A DNA stretch of 24,848 nt from Cellvibrionales bacterium UBA5860 (GTDB taxonomy: Bacteria > Pseudomonadota > Gammaproteobacteria > Pseudomonadales > Porticoccaceae). A program made the translations under genes and the position numbers. Location: positions 6,449 to 31,296 of the forward strand of contig DJFY01000079.1 of the NCBI GenBank assembly GCA_002431545.1, read 5' to 3'. The first letter of the stretch is position 1. Every line of letters begins with the position of its first letter. The notes under the pieces were generated by a model, which was not told the origin of the DNA, ran no database searches, and saw only the letters and a list, made by a program, of their open reading frames with translations. Positions 8,279 through 14,107 of the stretch are shown in pieces.

Positions 8279-8662
8279 TCAGGCTGATCGAGGAGGACGA
8301 AATAGCGGATTCAGAAATACGCCGTAATCAGCGCGAGAATAACGCAACTTGGATCCCTTGAAAAAAGGTGTCGCGTCGGCAAGGCTAGCGGGAAGGATAC
8401 AGGCGGCGACAACCAGGCAACAAACGCACTCTGACTGGCAATCGCCTTGATCCTCCATAGGGTGCTTGCCATCCTGTGTGGTGTTGTCACAATCGTGCGC
8501 CACGCTTGTCATTGCGTCGAAAAGCCCCAGCTGATTTTGCTCATCGATAAGGTGACTGACGCCAAAAGCCCGGGCTTGGGCACCAAATATTTGAATTACC
8601 AAAAGCAGAACGCACAAAAAATTCAGCCCGACGCTTTTGTAGCAAAACCTAACGAGAGTCAT
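8279..8662 (-). CDS. CopL-like small metal-binding protein, first gene of the copper operon
   Basis: A 127-residue protein with a hydrophobic signal or anchor at residues 13-32, then a Cys/His/Asp-rich centre with Cys at 58, 75, 79, 81, 82 and 88 and nearby His56 and His67. The C-terminus ends L-F-R-P-P-R, the ending typical of short proteins preceding copA in many gammaproteobacteria (CopL and related DUF2946-like proteins). CopL affects copper-dependent expression of copAB in Xanthomonas. The assignment rests on position, size, Cys cluster and C-terminal motif, not on strong full-length likeness. No strong Shine-Dalgarno is seen before the ATG. The gap to copA is 101 bp. Confidence 0.65.
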   Translation of the reverse strand: MTLVRFCYKSVGLNFLCVLLLVIQIFGAQARAFGVSHLIDEQNQLGLFDAMTSVAHDCDNTTQDGKHPMEDQGDCQSECVCCLVVAACILPASLADATPFFKGSKLRYSRADYGVFLNPLFRPPRSA

Positions 8663-8850
8663 TGCCTGAAACCGTTTACTCGCTGCGTCACACAGTAGAC
8701 CACTCCTCCCAGCCCCGGTTCAATAGGCGATCATGCGAATTTACCGCCCGGTCATATCAATTCTTTTTGCTTTTTTTGACTTACAGCAGTTTTCTTTGTC
8801 TCGCCATCGATTATTTAGTGTGCTTGGGTTTCGACAACATCTGCTTGACA
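8663..8850. other. Intergenic region upstream of the copper operon
   Basis: This stretch lies between the CopL-like start and the left end of repeat copy B at 8851. I see no tRNA, no ORF of note and no clear CueR or CopR/CusR box. It must hold the promoter of the leftward copper operon. On the minus strand a TTGATA occurs near 8757, but no matching -10 hexamer at 17 bp is convincing. A perfect TTGACA on the plus strand (8845-8850) directly abuts the repeat. Confidence 0.5.
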
Positions 8851-9060
8851 AGGGTCTGCCAACGCTAATGGGGTCACCTTTACGAGGAGCGATTTTTTTG
8901 CCCAACTAATTTGGCCAGCTTTATTTGGCTCAACTAAGCGGAAGAGTTTCAGTGCAGCGCATCGACATGGGCAATTGACAACACCGTTGTGCAGAAAAAT
9001 AGCCTCGGCGCTCGAGCTTTTAACGGCCCCTTGGTTTTTAATAATAGGGGTCGCGCTAAA
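8851..9060 (+). repeat. Degenerate copy (B) of the 304-bp terminal-inverted-repeat element
   Basis: This stretch aligns along its length with the left two thirds of the intact element at 9754-10057. The left end begins with the same AGGG and keeps the pattern AGGG-y-CTG-AAC-r-CTAA-TGGG. A block reading GCG-r-TTTTTTTGCCCAA follows at the same distance. Further in, GACATGGGCAATTGACAAC matches TACATAAGCAACTGATAAC of the intact copy, and GCAGAAAAATAGCCTCGG matches GGCGGAAAAAGGGCCTCGG. The right part and right terminal repeat are missing; likeness fades just before the phosphoribosyltransferase ATG at 9064. Substitutions and small indels show it is older than the intact copy. The right boundary is approximate. 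Confidence 0.7.
8975..9003 (+). promoter_or_regulatory. Possible promoter inside repeat copy B for the phosphoribosyltransferase
   Basis: A perfect TTGACA at 8975-8980 is followed after 17 bp by AATAGC, a poor -10 hexamer. In the intact copy the matching bases read CTGATA, so the -35 likeness is specific to this worn copy. It lies about 60 bp upstream of the ATG at 9064. Confidence 0.3.
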
Positions 9061-9063
9061 CCA

Positions 9064-9705
9064 ATGACACTACCAATACAAGATCGCAGCACAGCGGGTC
9101 GACAACTGGCTCAAGCCCTGGCACCGACAATCCCAGGCAAAGAGGCGCTCATACTCGCTTTGCCCAGGGGCGGCGTGCCTGTTGGTCGCGAGATTGCCGA
9201 TCGGCTGGGCATCCCTCTGGATATTTTACTGGTGCGGAAACTCGGCGCACCCGGACAACGAGAGCTGGCAATCGGCGCCATAGCCAGCGGCGGTGTCCGC
9301 GTTTTAAACCAGGACATCGTCCGTTCGCTGCATTTGTCTGACGACGAGATCGAGGAACTGGCACGAGTAGAACAACGAGAGTTGGAACGTCGGGAACAGG
9401 TTTACCTGGGGGATCGACGACGCCGCGAGGTCACGGGGAAAACTATCATCCTTGTCGACGATGGCGTCGCCACGGGAGCGACCATGCGCGCAGCCATACA
9501 GGCCTTGCGCCTGCAAAAGCCCGCCAGAATCATCGTCGCACTACCCCTTGCCCCCCGCGACACGGTTACCATGCTGGCTCGGGAAGCGGACGACGTCGTC
9601 TGTCTATACCACCCGGAACCTTTTATCGCTATCGGCTGTTGGTACAAAGACTTTACCCAGGTCACCGATGAAGAGGTACGCGACTTGTTAAAAGACGTCG
9701 ACTAA
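9064..9705 (+). CDS. Phosphoribosyltransferase family protein
   Basis: A 213-residue type I phosphoribosyltransferase. The PRPP-binding loop is I-I-L-V-D-D-G-V-A-T-G-A-T-M. The N-terminal part has L-A-L-P-R-G-G-V-P-V-G and L-L-V-R-K-L-G-A-P-G, both typical of the stand-alone PRTases often next to, or fused with, a dienelactone-hydrolase-like domain (as in Mycobacterium tuberculosis Rv0571c). The base acceptor is unknown. The ORF is open from 8989, but its first 25 codons fall in repeat copy B, and homologues start near R-S-T-A-G-R-Q-L-A, so the ATG at 9064 is chosen; its Shine-Dalgarno is weak. Repeats lie on both sides. The downstream hydrolase is separated by the intact element. Confidence 0.88.
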   Translation: MTLPIQDRSTAGRQLAQALAPTIPGKEALILALPRGGVPVGREIADRLGIPLDILLVRKLGAPGQRELAIGAIASGGVRVLNQDIVRSLHLSDDEIEELARVEQRELERREQVYLGDRRRREVTGKTIILVDDGVATGATMRAAIQALRLQKPARIIVALPLAPRDTVTMLAREADDVVCLYHPEPFIAIGCWYKDFTQVTDEEVRDLLKDVD

Positions 9706-9753
9706 AGACACCCGCTTCTGGCAACGGGCGAAGATATATAAAACCCCTCCTTT

Positions 9754-9776
9754 AGGGCCTGTTAACACTAAATGGG
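9754..9776 (+). repeat. Left terminal inverted repeat of the 304-bp element
   Basis: 23 bp beginning AGGGCCTGTTAACAC, identical to the reverse complement of 10035-10057. The same end, with several substitutions, starts repeat copy B at 8851. Confidence 0.9.
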
Positions 9777-9891
9777 TTACCCCTGCCGAGAGCGGTTTTT
9801 TTGCCCAATTCTTTGTTTCACGGAAGCAGAAGGCGTGCAAGGCGTGCAATGTAGTGAGTCTACATAAGCAACTGATAACGCGGTTGGGCGG

Positions 9892-9915
9892 AAAAAGGGC
9901 CTCGGCCCTTCTTTT
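9892..9915 (+). terminator. Terminator-like hairpin inside the 304-bp element
   Basis: AAAAAGGGC, a CTCG loop, then GCCCTTCTTTT: a 6-bp G+C-rich stem flanked by an A-run and a broken T-run, so it could act in both directions. It lies about 190 bp after the phosphoribosyltransferase stop. The matching hairpin in copy B is destroyed by substitutions. Confidence 0.45.
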
Positions 9916-10034
9916 AGCATAGTGGGGGTTGCGGCAAAAAAAGTTTCATTTGGCATTGCTCGTTGCTTATTTGGAATAACCAAACTACGCGCCCCGCGCT
10001 TTGATTGGCGCTTTTTTAGCCACAACAGGGGCAT

Positions 10035-10057
10035 CCCATTTAGTGTTAACAGGCCCT
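10035..10057 (-). repeat. Right terminal inverted repeat of the 304-bp element
   Basis: 23 bp ending GTGTTAACAGGCCCT, a perfect inverted partner of 9754-9776. It ends 13 bp before the first ATG of the hydrolase gene. Confidence 0.9.
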
Positions 10058-10070
10058 GGTTTATAGGTAT

Positions 10071-10757
10071 ATGAACATGTCTCGAAACATGCCAGAACAA
10101 GATGTAGTCGTACACGCCGACGACGCACGGCTTGCCGGCATCATAACATTACCCGAGCGCACCAGCGCGCTGGTGCTGTTTGCTCACGGTAGCGGCAGTA
10201 GCCGGTTGAGCCCACGTAATCGCTACGTCGCGACCCAACTCAATGAAGGTGGGCTGGGCACTCTGCTTTTCGATTTATTAACCGCTAAGGAAAACCTCAT
10301 TGACGAACAGACACGTGAAATACGCTTTGACATTGACCTGCTAAGCCGAAGGCTCATCGGCGCGATCGACTGGGCCAACAACCAACCTGAAACGAGAGGC
10401 ATGTCTCTCGGTTTGTTTGGCGCCAGTACCGGATCAGCTGCGGCCCTCAACGCCGCAGCAGCACGCCCCACTCTTGTCGAAGCCGTAGTTTCGCGCGGCG
10501 GTCGCCCCGATCTCGCCTCTCAACCCGAGTTGGTCAAAGCGCCAACGCTGCTTATCGTTGGTGGTCTGGACACGGCTGTTATCGAAATGAACCGCAAAAC
10601 CGCACAACGTCTATCAACGACGCACCAGATTGAAATCGTACCCGGCGCTACTCATTTGTTCGAAGAAACCGGCACACTCGAGCAAGTGGCCCAGTTGGCG
10701 TGCCGCTGGTTTCGACACCACCTGATCGCCAATCGCTTACCCGCGGCGGAAGATTAG
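10071..10757 (+). CDS. Dienelactone-hydrolase-like alpha/beta hydrolase
   Basis: A 228-residue alpha/beta hydrolase with a visible catalytic triad: Ser119 in G-L-F-G-A-S-T-G-S, Asp167 in V-G-G-L-D-T and His195 in G-A-T-H-L-F. The oxyanion region is L-F-A-H-G-S-G-S-S. Close relatives sit next to, or are fused with, a PRPP-type phosphoribosyltransferase, and such a gene lies just upstream at 9064-9705. The natural substrate of this group is unknown. ATGs at 10071, 10077 and 10089 are all possible starts; an AGG at 10065-10067 is best spaced for the ATG at 10077. The intact repeat element ends 13 bp before 10071, so the native leader has been replaced. Confidence 0.85.
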   Translation: MNMSRNMPEQDVVVHADDARLAGIITLPERTSALVLFAHGSGSSRLSPRNRYVATQLNEGGLGTLLFDLLTAKENLIDEQTREIRFDIDLLSRRLIGAIDWANNQPETRGMSLGLFGASTGSAAALNAAAARPTLVEAVVSRGGRPDLASQPELVKAPTLLIVGGLDTAVIEMNRKTAQRLSTTHQIEIVPGATHLFEETGTLEQVAQLACRWFRHHLIANRLPAAED

Positions 10758-10854
10758 ACCTAGACAGGCACAGACCTGCAGTATGAATCGCCACATGCCT
10801 CAAAACGGCGCCCGAGTAACTTAATTAAATTTGGCACCCGCAACGAATATTGTC

Positions 10855-10861
10855 AGGAGGA
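10855..10861 (+). promoter_or_regulatory. Ribosome binding site of the PRPP synthetase gene
   Basis: AGGAGGA lies just upstream of the ATG at 10865. It lies inside the longer frame that begins with TTG at 10850, so the ATG is the real start. Confidence 0.75.
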
Positions 10862-10864
10862 AGA

Positions 10865-11842
10865 ATGGATCTCTGTGTTTTCGCGTTAAACGCCAGTCGT
10901 ACCTACGGTAAAAACATCGCCAGTGCCCTGGGTATTGAACTCGGGAAACACGAAGAGCGGGAATTCGAGGACGGCGAGCACAAGGCCCGGCCGCTGGAAA
11001 ACGTACGGGGGCGCGATGTCTTTGTGATTCAGTCGCTCTACGGCGATCATCAAGCAAGTGTCAATGACAAACTCATCCGTCTGCTGTTTTTCCTGGGTGC
11101 CATCAAGGATGCGTCGGCCAGCCGCGTAACGGCGGTCGTCCCGTACCTCTGTTATGCCCGCAAGGATCGCAAAAGCAAATCGCGCGACCCCGTAAGCACA
11201 CGCTACACTGCCGCCCTGTTTGAAGCCGCTGGTGCCGACCGTGTAGTCACATTGGATGTCCATAATCTGGCTGCTTATCAGAATGCCTTTCGTATACCTG
11301 CGGATCATCTCGAGGCCCTACCGCTGTTTGTTCGTTATTTAACCGAACACACAGAAGACTCTGACCTGGTCGTGGTTTCACCGGATGTAGGCGGCGTCAA
11401 GCGTGCAGAAGCGGTTCGCGAGGCACTCGAAAGCCAATTACAACGCCCGATTGGCCACGCATTTGTCGAGAAATACCGTAGCGGCGGCGTTGTCTCCGGG
11501 GGCACTCTGGTGGGAGACGTAAGTCACCGGCAGGCTATTATTATCGACGACCTGATCAGCAGCGGAACCACCGTCGCCCGCGCCGTACACGCCTGTCGGG
11601 AAGGCGGTGCTTTGAACATCGTCAGCGCCGTAACACACGGTGCTTTCGCGATAAATTCAGATAACATCCTGGCGGTGCCAGCGCTAAAAAGAATATTGGT
11701 TACAGATAGTATTCCCCCTTTTCGCCTGGCGTCGCGCGATGTCCTGGACAAGCTCGTCTGTCTCGACACCGCTCCCCTGTTCGCCGAAGCCATCAAACGC
11801 ATCCATACCGGTGGCTCTCTTGTCGAACTTCTCGAACCTTAA
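10865..11842 (+). CDS. Ribose-phosphate pyrophosphokinase (PRPP synthetase) paralogue
   Basis: A 325-residue protein of full family length that makes PRPP from ribose 5-phosphate and ATP. Visible motifs are the N-terminal E-R-E-F-E-D-G-E-H, the ATP-binding region P-Y-L-C-Y-A-R-K-D-R-K, V-V-V-S-P-D-V-G-G-V-K-R, and the PRPP loop A-I-I-I-D-D-L-I-S-S-G-T-T. It departs from the housekeeping Prs: A-R-K-D-R-K replaces A-R-Q-D-R-R, and the segment after the flexible loop reads D-V-H-N-L-A-A-Y-Q-N-A-F instead of the usual D-L-H-A-x-Q-I-Q-G-F-F. It is therefore probably an accessory copy. Following a phosphoribosyltransferase and its partner hydrolase on the same strand, it may supply PRPP to them; that is inference. 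The start is set by the strong site at 10855-10861. Confidence 0.9.
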   Translation: MDLCVFALNASRTYGKNIASALGIELGKHEEREFEDGEHKARPLENVRGRDVFVIQSLYGDHQASVNDKLIRLLFFLGAIKDASASRVTAVVPYLCYARKDRKSKSRDPVSTRYTAALFEAAGADRVVTLDVHNLAAYQNAFRIPADHLEALPLFVRYLTEHTEDSDLVVVSPDVGGVKRAEAVREALESQLQRPIGHAFVEKYRSGGVVSGGTLVGDVSHRQAIIIDDLISSGTTVARAVHACREGGALNIVSAVTHGAFAINSDNILAVPALKRILVTDSIPPFRLASRDVLDKLVCLDTAPLFAEAIKRIHTGGSLVELLEP

Positions 11843-11909
11843 CCCCCCGCGAGGGTGAATCAGCAAACCGACCTTGCCACTGGGTGGCCGGTGCGTAAAT
11901 ATTTAATCT

Positions 11910-12923
11910 TCACCACTGTGCCACATAGCTCGCCGCCAACTGTAGATACCGCTCGGCCTGGCGCAGCCAGGAGGGATGCTCTGCCACAGGGTAATCCTCG
12001 ACGTGCCAGGCCGAGAGTTTAGCTCTGACTGTCGCCCGGTGAGCCTTGTAAAAATGAATCAATATATCGGGTAGCTCATCGCCCATCCTCGCACGATATT
12101 GATCAAAAATTCGTGTGCCGATAAACGCCGCGCCAGCCATTTCGCACTCCATAGCCAGGAAAGCCAATTCATCAGCTATATCCAGAACGCGAAGTTCTCG
12201 ATCGAATTCGATGCAGTCGATAAATTCTGGCTCAGGCGCCAGACAGACATGTTCGGGACGCAAATCACCATGGGCCTCTATAACGCGCCCTTTTGCGATA
12301 CGATCGTCAAAAAGCTGGCCGCGGCTGCTAACAAATTCTTCCTGAGCGGCAGTCAGTTTTTTGAGCAAGCCCTGGGGTATACGAAAGTCGGGCTGAGCGA
12401 GCGCCAGGTAATTGGCTTCGATGGCTTGTGCAAAACGTCGCTGGTAGTCGTCCGATGTCGTAGCTACAGGGCCAGTTCGCTGGTAAAAATCCAGCAGGAC
12501 CGCCATAAACCGATCGACATCAGCTATTTTCACGGTATTCCGCTTTATGGCGCAATCCAGCATGGCGTGGCGCGGCAAACGCCGCATTTTTTCCAGCCAT
12601 TCGACCACACGGCCGCTGCCCCCCAGGCGCAGACGGCCCGCCTCGTTCACCGTCAGCGGGAGCAAATCCAGATACACATCGGGCGCCAGACGACGATTCA
12701 AGCGCAGGGATTCCCTGCCGTAATGCTCTCGATCTGCAAGTGTCCGAAAATCGAGAAATGATAATCGAATAGGCTTTCGCATTTTGTAGACATAGTCATG
12801 TGTCATAAAAACCCACGACATATGCGTCTCAAGAGCTTCGACTGTCGAGGTGGTTTCAGAATAATTTTTCGCCTGGCTTAAAAAAGCAATTTTTTCGCCG
12901 ATGCTGACCGTTTGCGCCCGCAA
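11910..12923 (-). CDS. COG2187-type aminoglycoside phosphotransferase family protein
   Basis: A 337-residue protein-kinase-like phosphotransferase. The N-terminus has V-Y-K-M-R-K-P-I and F-L-D-F-R-T-L-A-D-R-E followed by R-L-A-P-D-V-Y-L-D, typical of COG2187. The catalytic loop is H-G-D-L-R-P-E-H (218-225, catalytic Asp220), and I-E-F-D (Asp241) stands for the metal-binding DFG motif. Many COG2187 proteins carry a further C-terminal P-loop kinase domain of about 170 residues; this one stops without it. The phosphate acceptor is unknown, and real aminoglycoside resistance is unlikely. The start is a TTG, supported by GGAGG eight bases upstream (12932-12936). It lies downstream of the PFOR operon on the same strand, 167 bp away. 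Confidence 0.85.
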   Translation of the reverse strand: MRAQTVSIGEKIAFLSQAKNYSETTSTVEALETHMSWVFMTHDYVYKMRKPIRLSFLDFRTLADREHYGRESLRLNRRLAPDVYLDLLPLTVNEAGRLRLGGSGRVVEWLEKMRRLPRHAMLDCAIKRNTVKIADVDRFMAVLLDFYQRTGPVATTSDDYQRRFAQAIEANYLALAQPDFRIPQGLLKKLTAAQEEFVSSRGQLFDDRIAKGRVIEAHGDLRPEHVCLAPEPEFIDCIEFDRELRVLDIADELAFLAMECEMAGAAFIGTRIFDQYRARMGDELPDILIHFYKAHRATVRAKLSAWHVEDYPVAEHPSWLRQAERYLQLAASYVAQW

Positions 12924-12931
12924 GGATCAGG

Positions 12932-12936
12932 CCTCC
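12932..12936 (-). promoter_or_regulatory. Ribosome binding site supporting the TTG start of the COG2187 gene
   Basis: GGAGG on the minus strand, eight bases upstream of the TTG at 12923-12921. It makes the unusual start codon credible. Confidence 0.65.
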
Positions 12937-13046
12937 AAATAATGACGCGCTGGAAACTCTGTAAAGTCTGCTATTCCATACCGATGTAAAAACATCGCGG
13001 AATTATGCATGCGTAAGATCTGTTCCTAATCTCGCAGTTTCAGCAC

Positions 13047-13063
13047 TTGCGATAACTTCGCAA
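13047..13063. repeat. Inverted repeat downstream of the PFOR operon
   Basis: TTGCGA-TAACT-TCGCAA, a perfect 6-bp dyad with a 5-bp loop, about 30 bp past the stop of the dihydroorotate-dehydrogenase-like gene. No T-run follows it in the operon's direction, so it is a poor terminator. It resembles the dyad at 17771-17789 upstream of the same operon. Confidence 0.4.
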
Positions 13064-13090
13064 AAAGTCTGCACGCAATATAAAAGCCAG

Positions 13091-14107
13091 CTACGACTCG
13101 CGTGGCTCATCGACGGGAGCATAGCTGCTCAACACGGCCTGGTAATTAGAATGCTCATAGGCGACGGGGTTAATCGCGTGCCGCTGACTAACACTACCCC
13201 TTAATTGCGCCACCGAGTGGTACTCTTTCTCGACCAACCAGTTTTGTAAATCCTCCAAAATGCTGGACGCGGCATGTACACCGCTCTGCAACAGTACACT
13301 GCACAGGCACACCACGTCAGCACCGGCAAGCAACGCCTTGACGACGTCGGCGGCCTGATAAAAACCCCCACTTGCGGCCATATTCAAACTGACATGATCG
13401 CGTAACAACGCCAGCCAGCGAATTCGTTCGAGGCACTCGGTCGGCGAGGACAGATAGATTTTTGGAACGATTTCCAGGGCTTCAAGGTCGATATCCGGCA
13501 GGTAAAAACGATTAAATAAAACTACACCATCTGCGCCGCATTGTTCCAACTGTCGCACAAAATGGCCTGGGGACGAGAAACTGTGCGATAGTTTGACGCT
13601 CAGCGGAACAGCGACTTCGGCACGGACTTTTTCCAGAATACCCAGAAAGTGGCGCTCTATGTCAGCTCCCGCCTGCCGCGTGTCAGCAGCCACGTAGTAG
13701 ATATTGAGTTCGAGCGCATCGCAACCGGCCGCCTCCAGGTCTTTCGCATGCTCAAGCCATCCCGCTAACGATACGCCATTCAGACTCCCAATCACCGGGA
13801 TCGACAACGAACGTTTTAAGCGGGTAATCAAATTCAGGTAGTCATCGAGATGACTCTGGTAATGGCTGGGCTCGGGAAGAAAGCTGTTCGCCTCGCCAAA
13901 ACCCGTATCCTGAAAGTCGAGAAAGCGGTGCATCTGCGCCTCATCTTCCGCCAACGACTCTTCGAACAGGGAAGGCATGACTATCGCTGAGACACCGATG
14001 TCTTCCAATTGTCTGGCGATGTCGATATCGCCAGTCAAAGGCGAAGAAGAAGCTATCACGGGATTAGCTAACGACAGACCGAGATAATTTGTACTCAGAT
14101 CAACCAC
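13091..14107 (-). CDS. Dihydroorotate dehydrogenase-like flavoprotein coupled to PFOR
   Basis: A 338-residue PyrD-like TIM-barrel protein from a GTG at 14107. The start is set by AGGGAGG at 14114-14120 and by an 8-bp overlap with the PFOR stop; the open frame runs back to 14326, but that part lies inside the PFOR gene. FMN-barrel motifs are visible: N-Y-L-G-L-S-L-A-N-P-V-I-A-S-S-S-P near the start, V-K-L-S-H and A-S-G-G-F near the end. True class 1 dihydroorotate dehydrogenases have N-x-S-C-P-N with the catalytic Cys; here E-L-N-I is followed by Y-Y-V-A (residues 133-140), so the base is missing. Orotate synthesis is therefore unlikely. Tight linkage to pyruvate oxidoreductase suggests a role in anaerobic or low-oxygen electron transfer (inference). 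Confidence 0.85.
   Translation of the reverse strand: MVDLSTNYLGLSLANPVIASSSPLTGDIDIARQLEDIGVSAIVMPSLFEESLAEDEAQMHRFLDFQDTGFGEANSFLPEPSHYQSHLDDYLNLITRLKRSLSIPVIGSLNGVSLAGWLEHAKDLEAAGCDALELNIYYVAADTRQAGADIERHFLGILEKVRAEVAVPLSVKLSHSFSSPGHFVRQLEQCGADGVVLFNRFYLPDIDLEALEIVPKIYLSSPTECLERIRWLALLRDHVSLNMAASGGFYQAADVVKALLAGADVVCLCSVLLQSGVHAASSILEDLQNWLVEKEYHSVAQLRGSVSQRHAINPVAYEHSNYQAVLSSYAPVDEPRES

Larger units (their letters stand above)
9754..10057. repeat. Intact 304-bp MITE-like element with perfect 23-bp terminal inverted repeats
   Basis: Bases 9754-9776 (AGGGCCTGTTAACAC followed by TAAATGGG) are the exact reverse complement of 10035-10057, a 23/23 match. Between them lie 258 bp with no credible coding capacity and several hairpins: ATGTAG-5-CTACAT at 9849-9865, AAGGGC-CTCG-GCCCTT at 9895-9910 and TTTGG-5-CCAAA at 9970-9984. 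There is also a tandem duplication of the 9-mer GGCGTGCAA at about 9831-9848. No clear target-site duplication flanks the ends (left flank CCTCCTTT, right flank GGTTTATA). Small size, perfect terminal repeats and no transposase fit a non-autonomous miniature element. I do not recognise the family. Confidence 0.85.

Noticed and set aside
9777..10115. A 112-codon minus-strand open frame across the 304-bp element
   Set aside because: It spans non-coding repeat DNA and the antisense of the hydrolase start, and has no domain-like features. It is not a transposase.
10825..10850. TGGCAC near 10832 as a sigma-54 promoter before the PRPP synthetase
   Set aside because: The -12 element does not match at the required spacing.
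12982..12997. CGATGT-4-ACATCG hairpin as a terminator of the PFOR operon
   Set aside because: The short stem lacks a following T-run and lies nearly 100 bp past the operon end.
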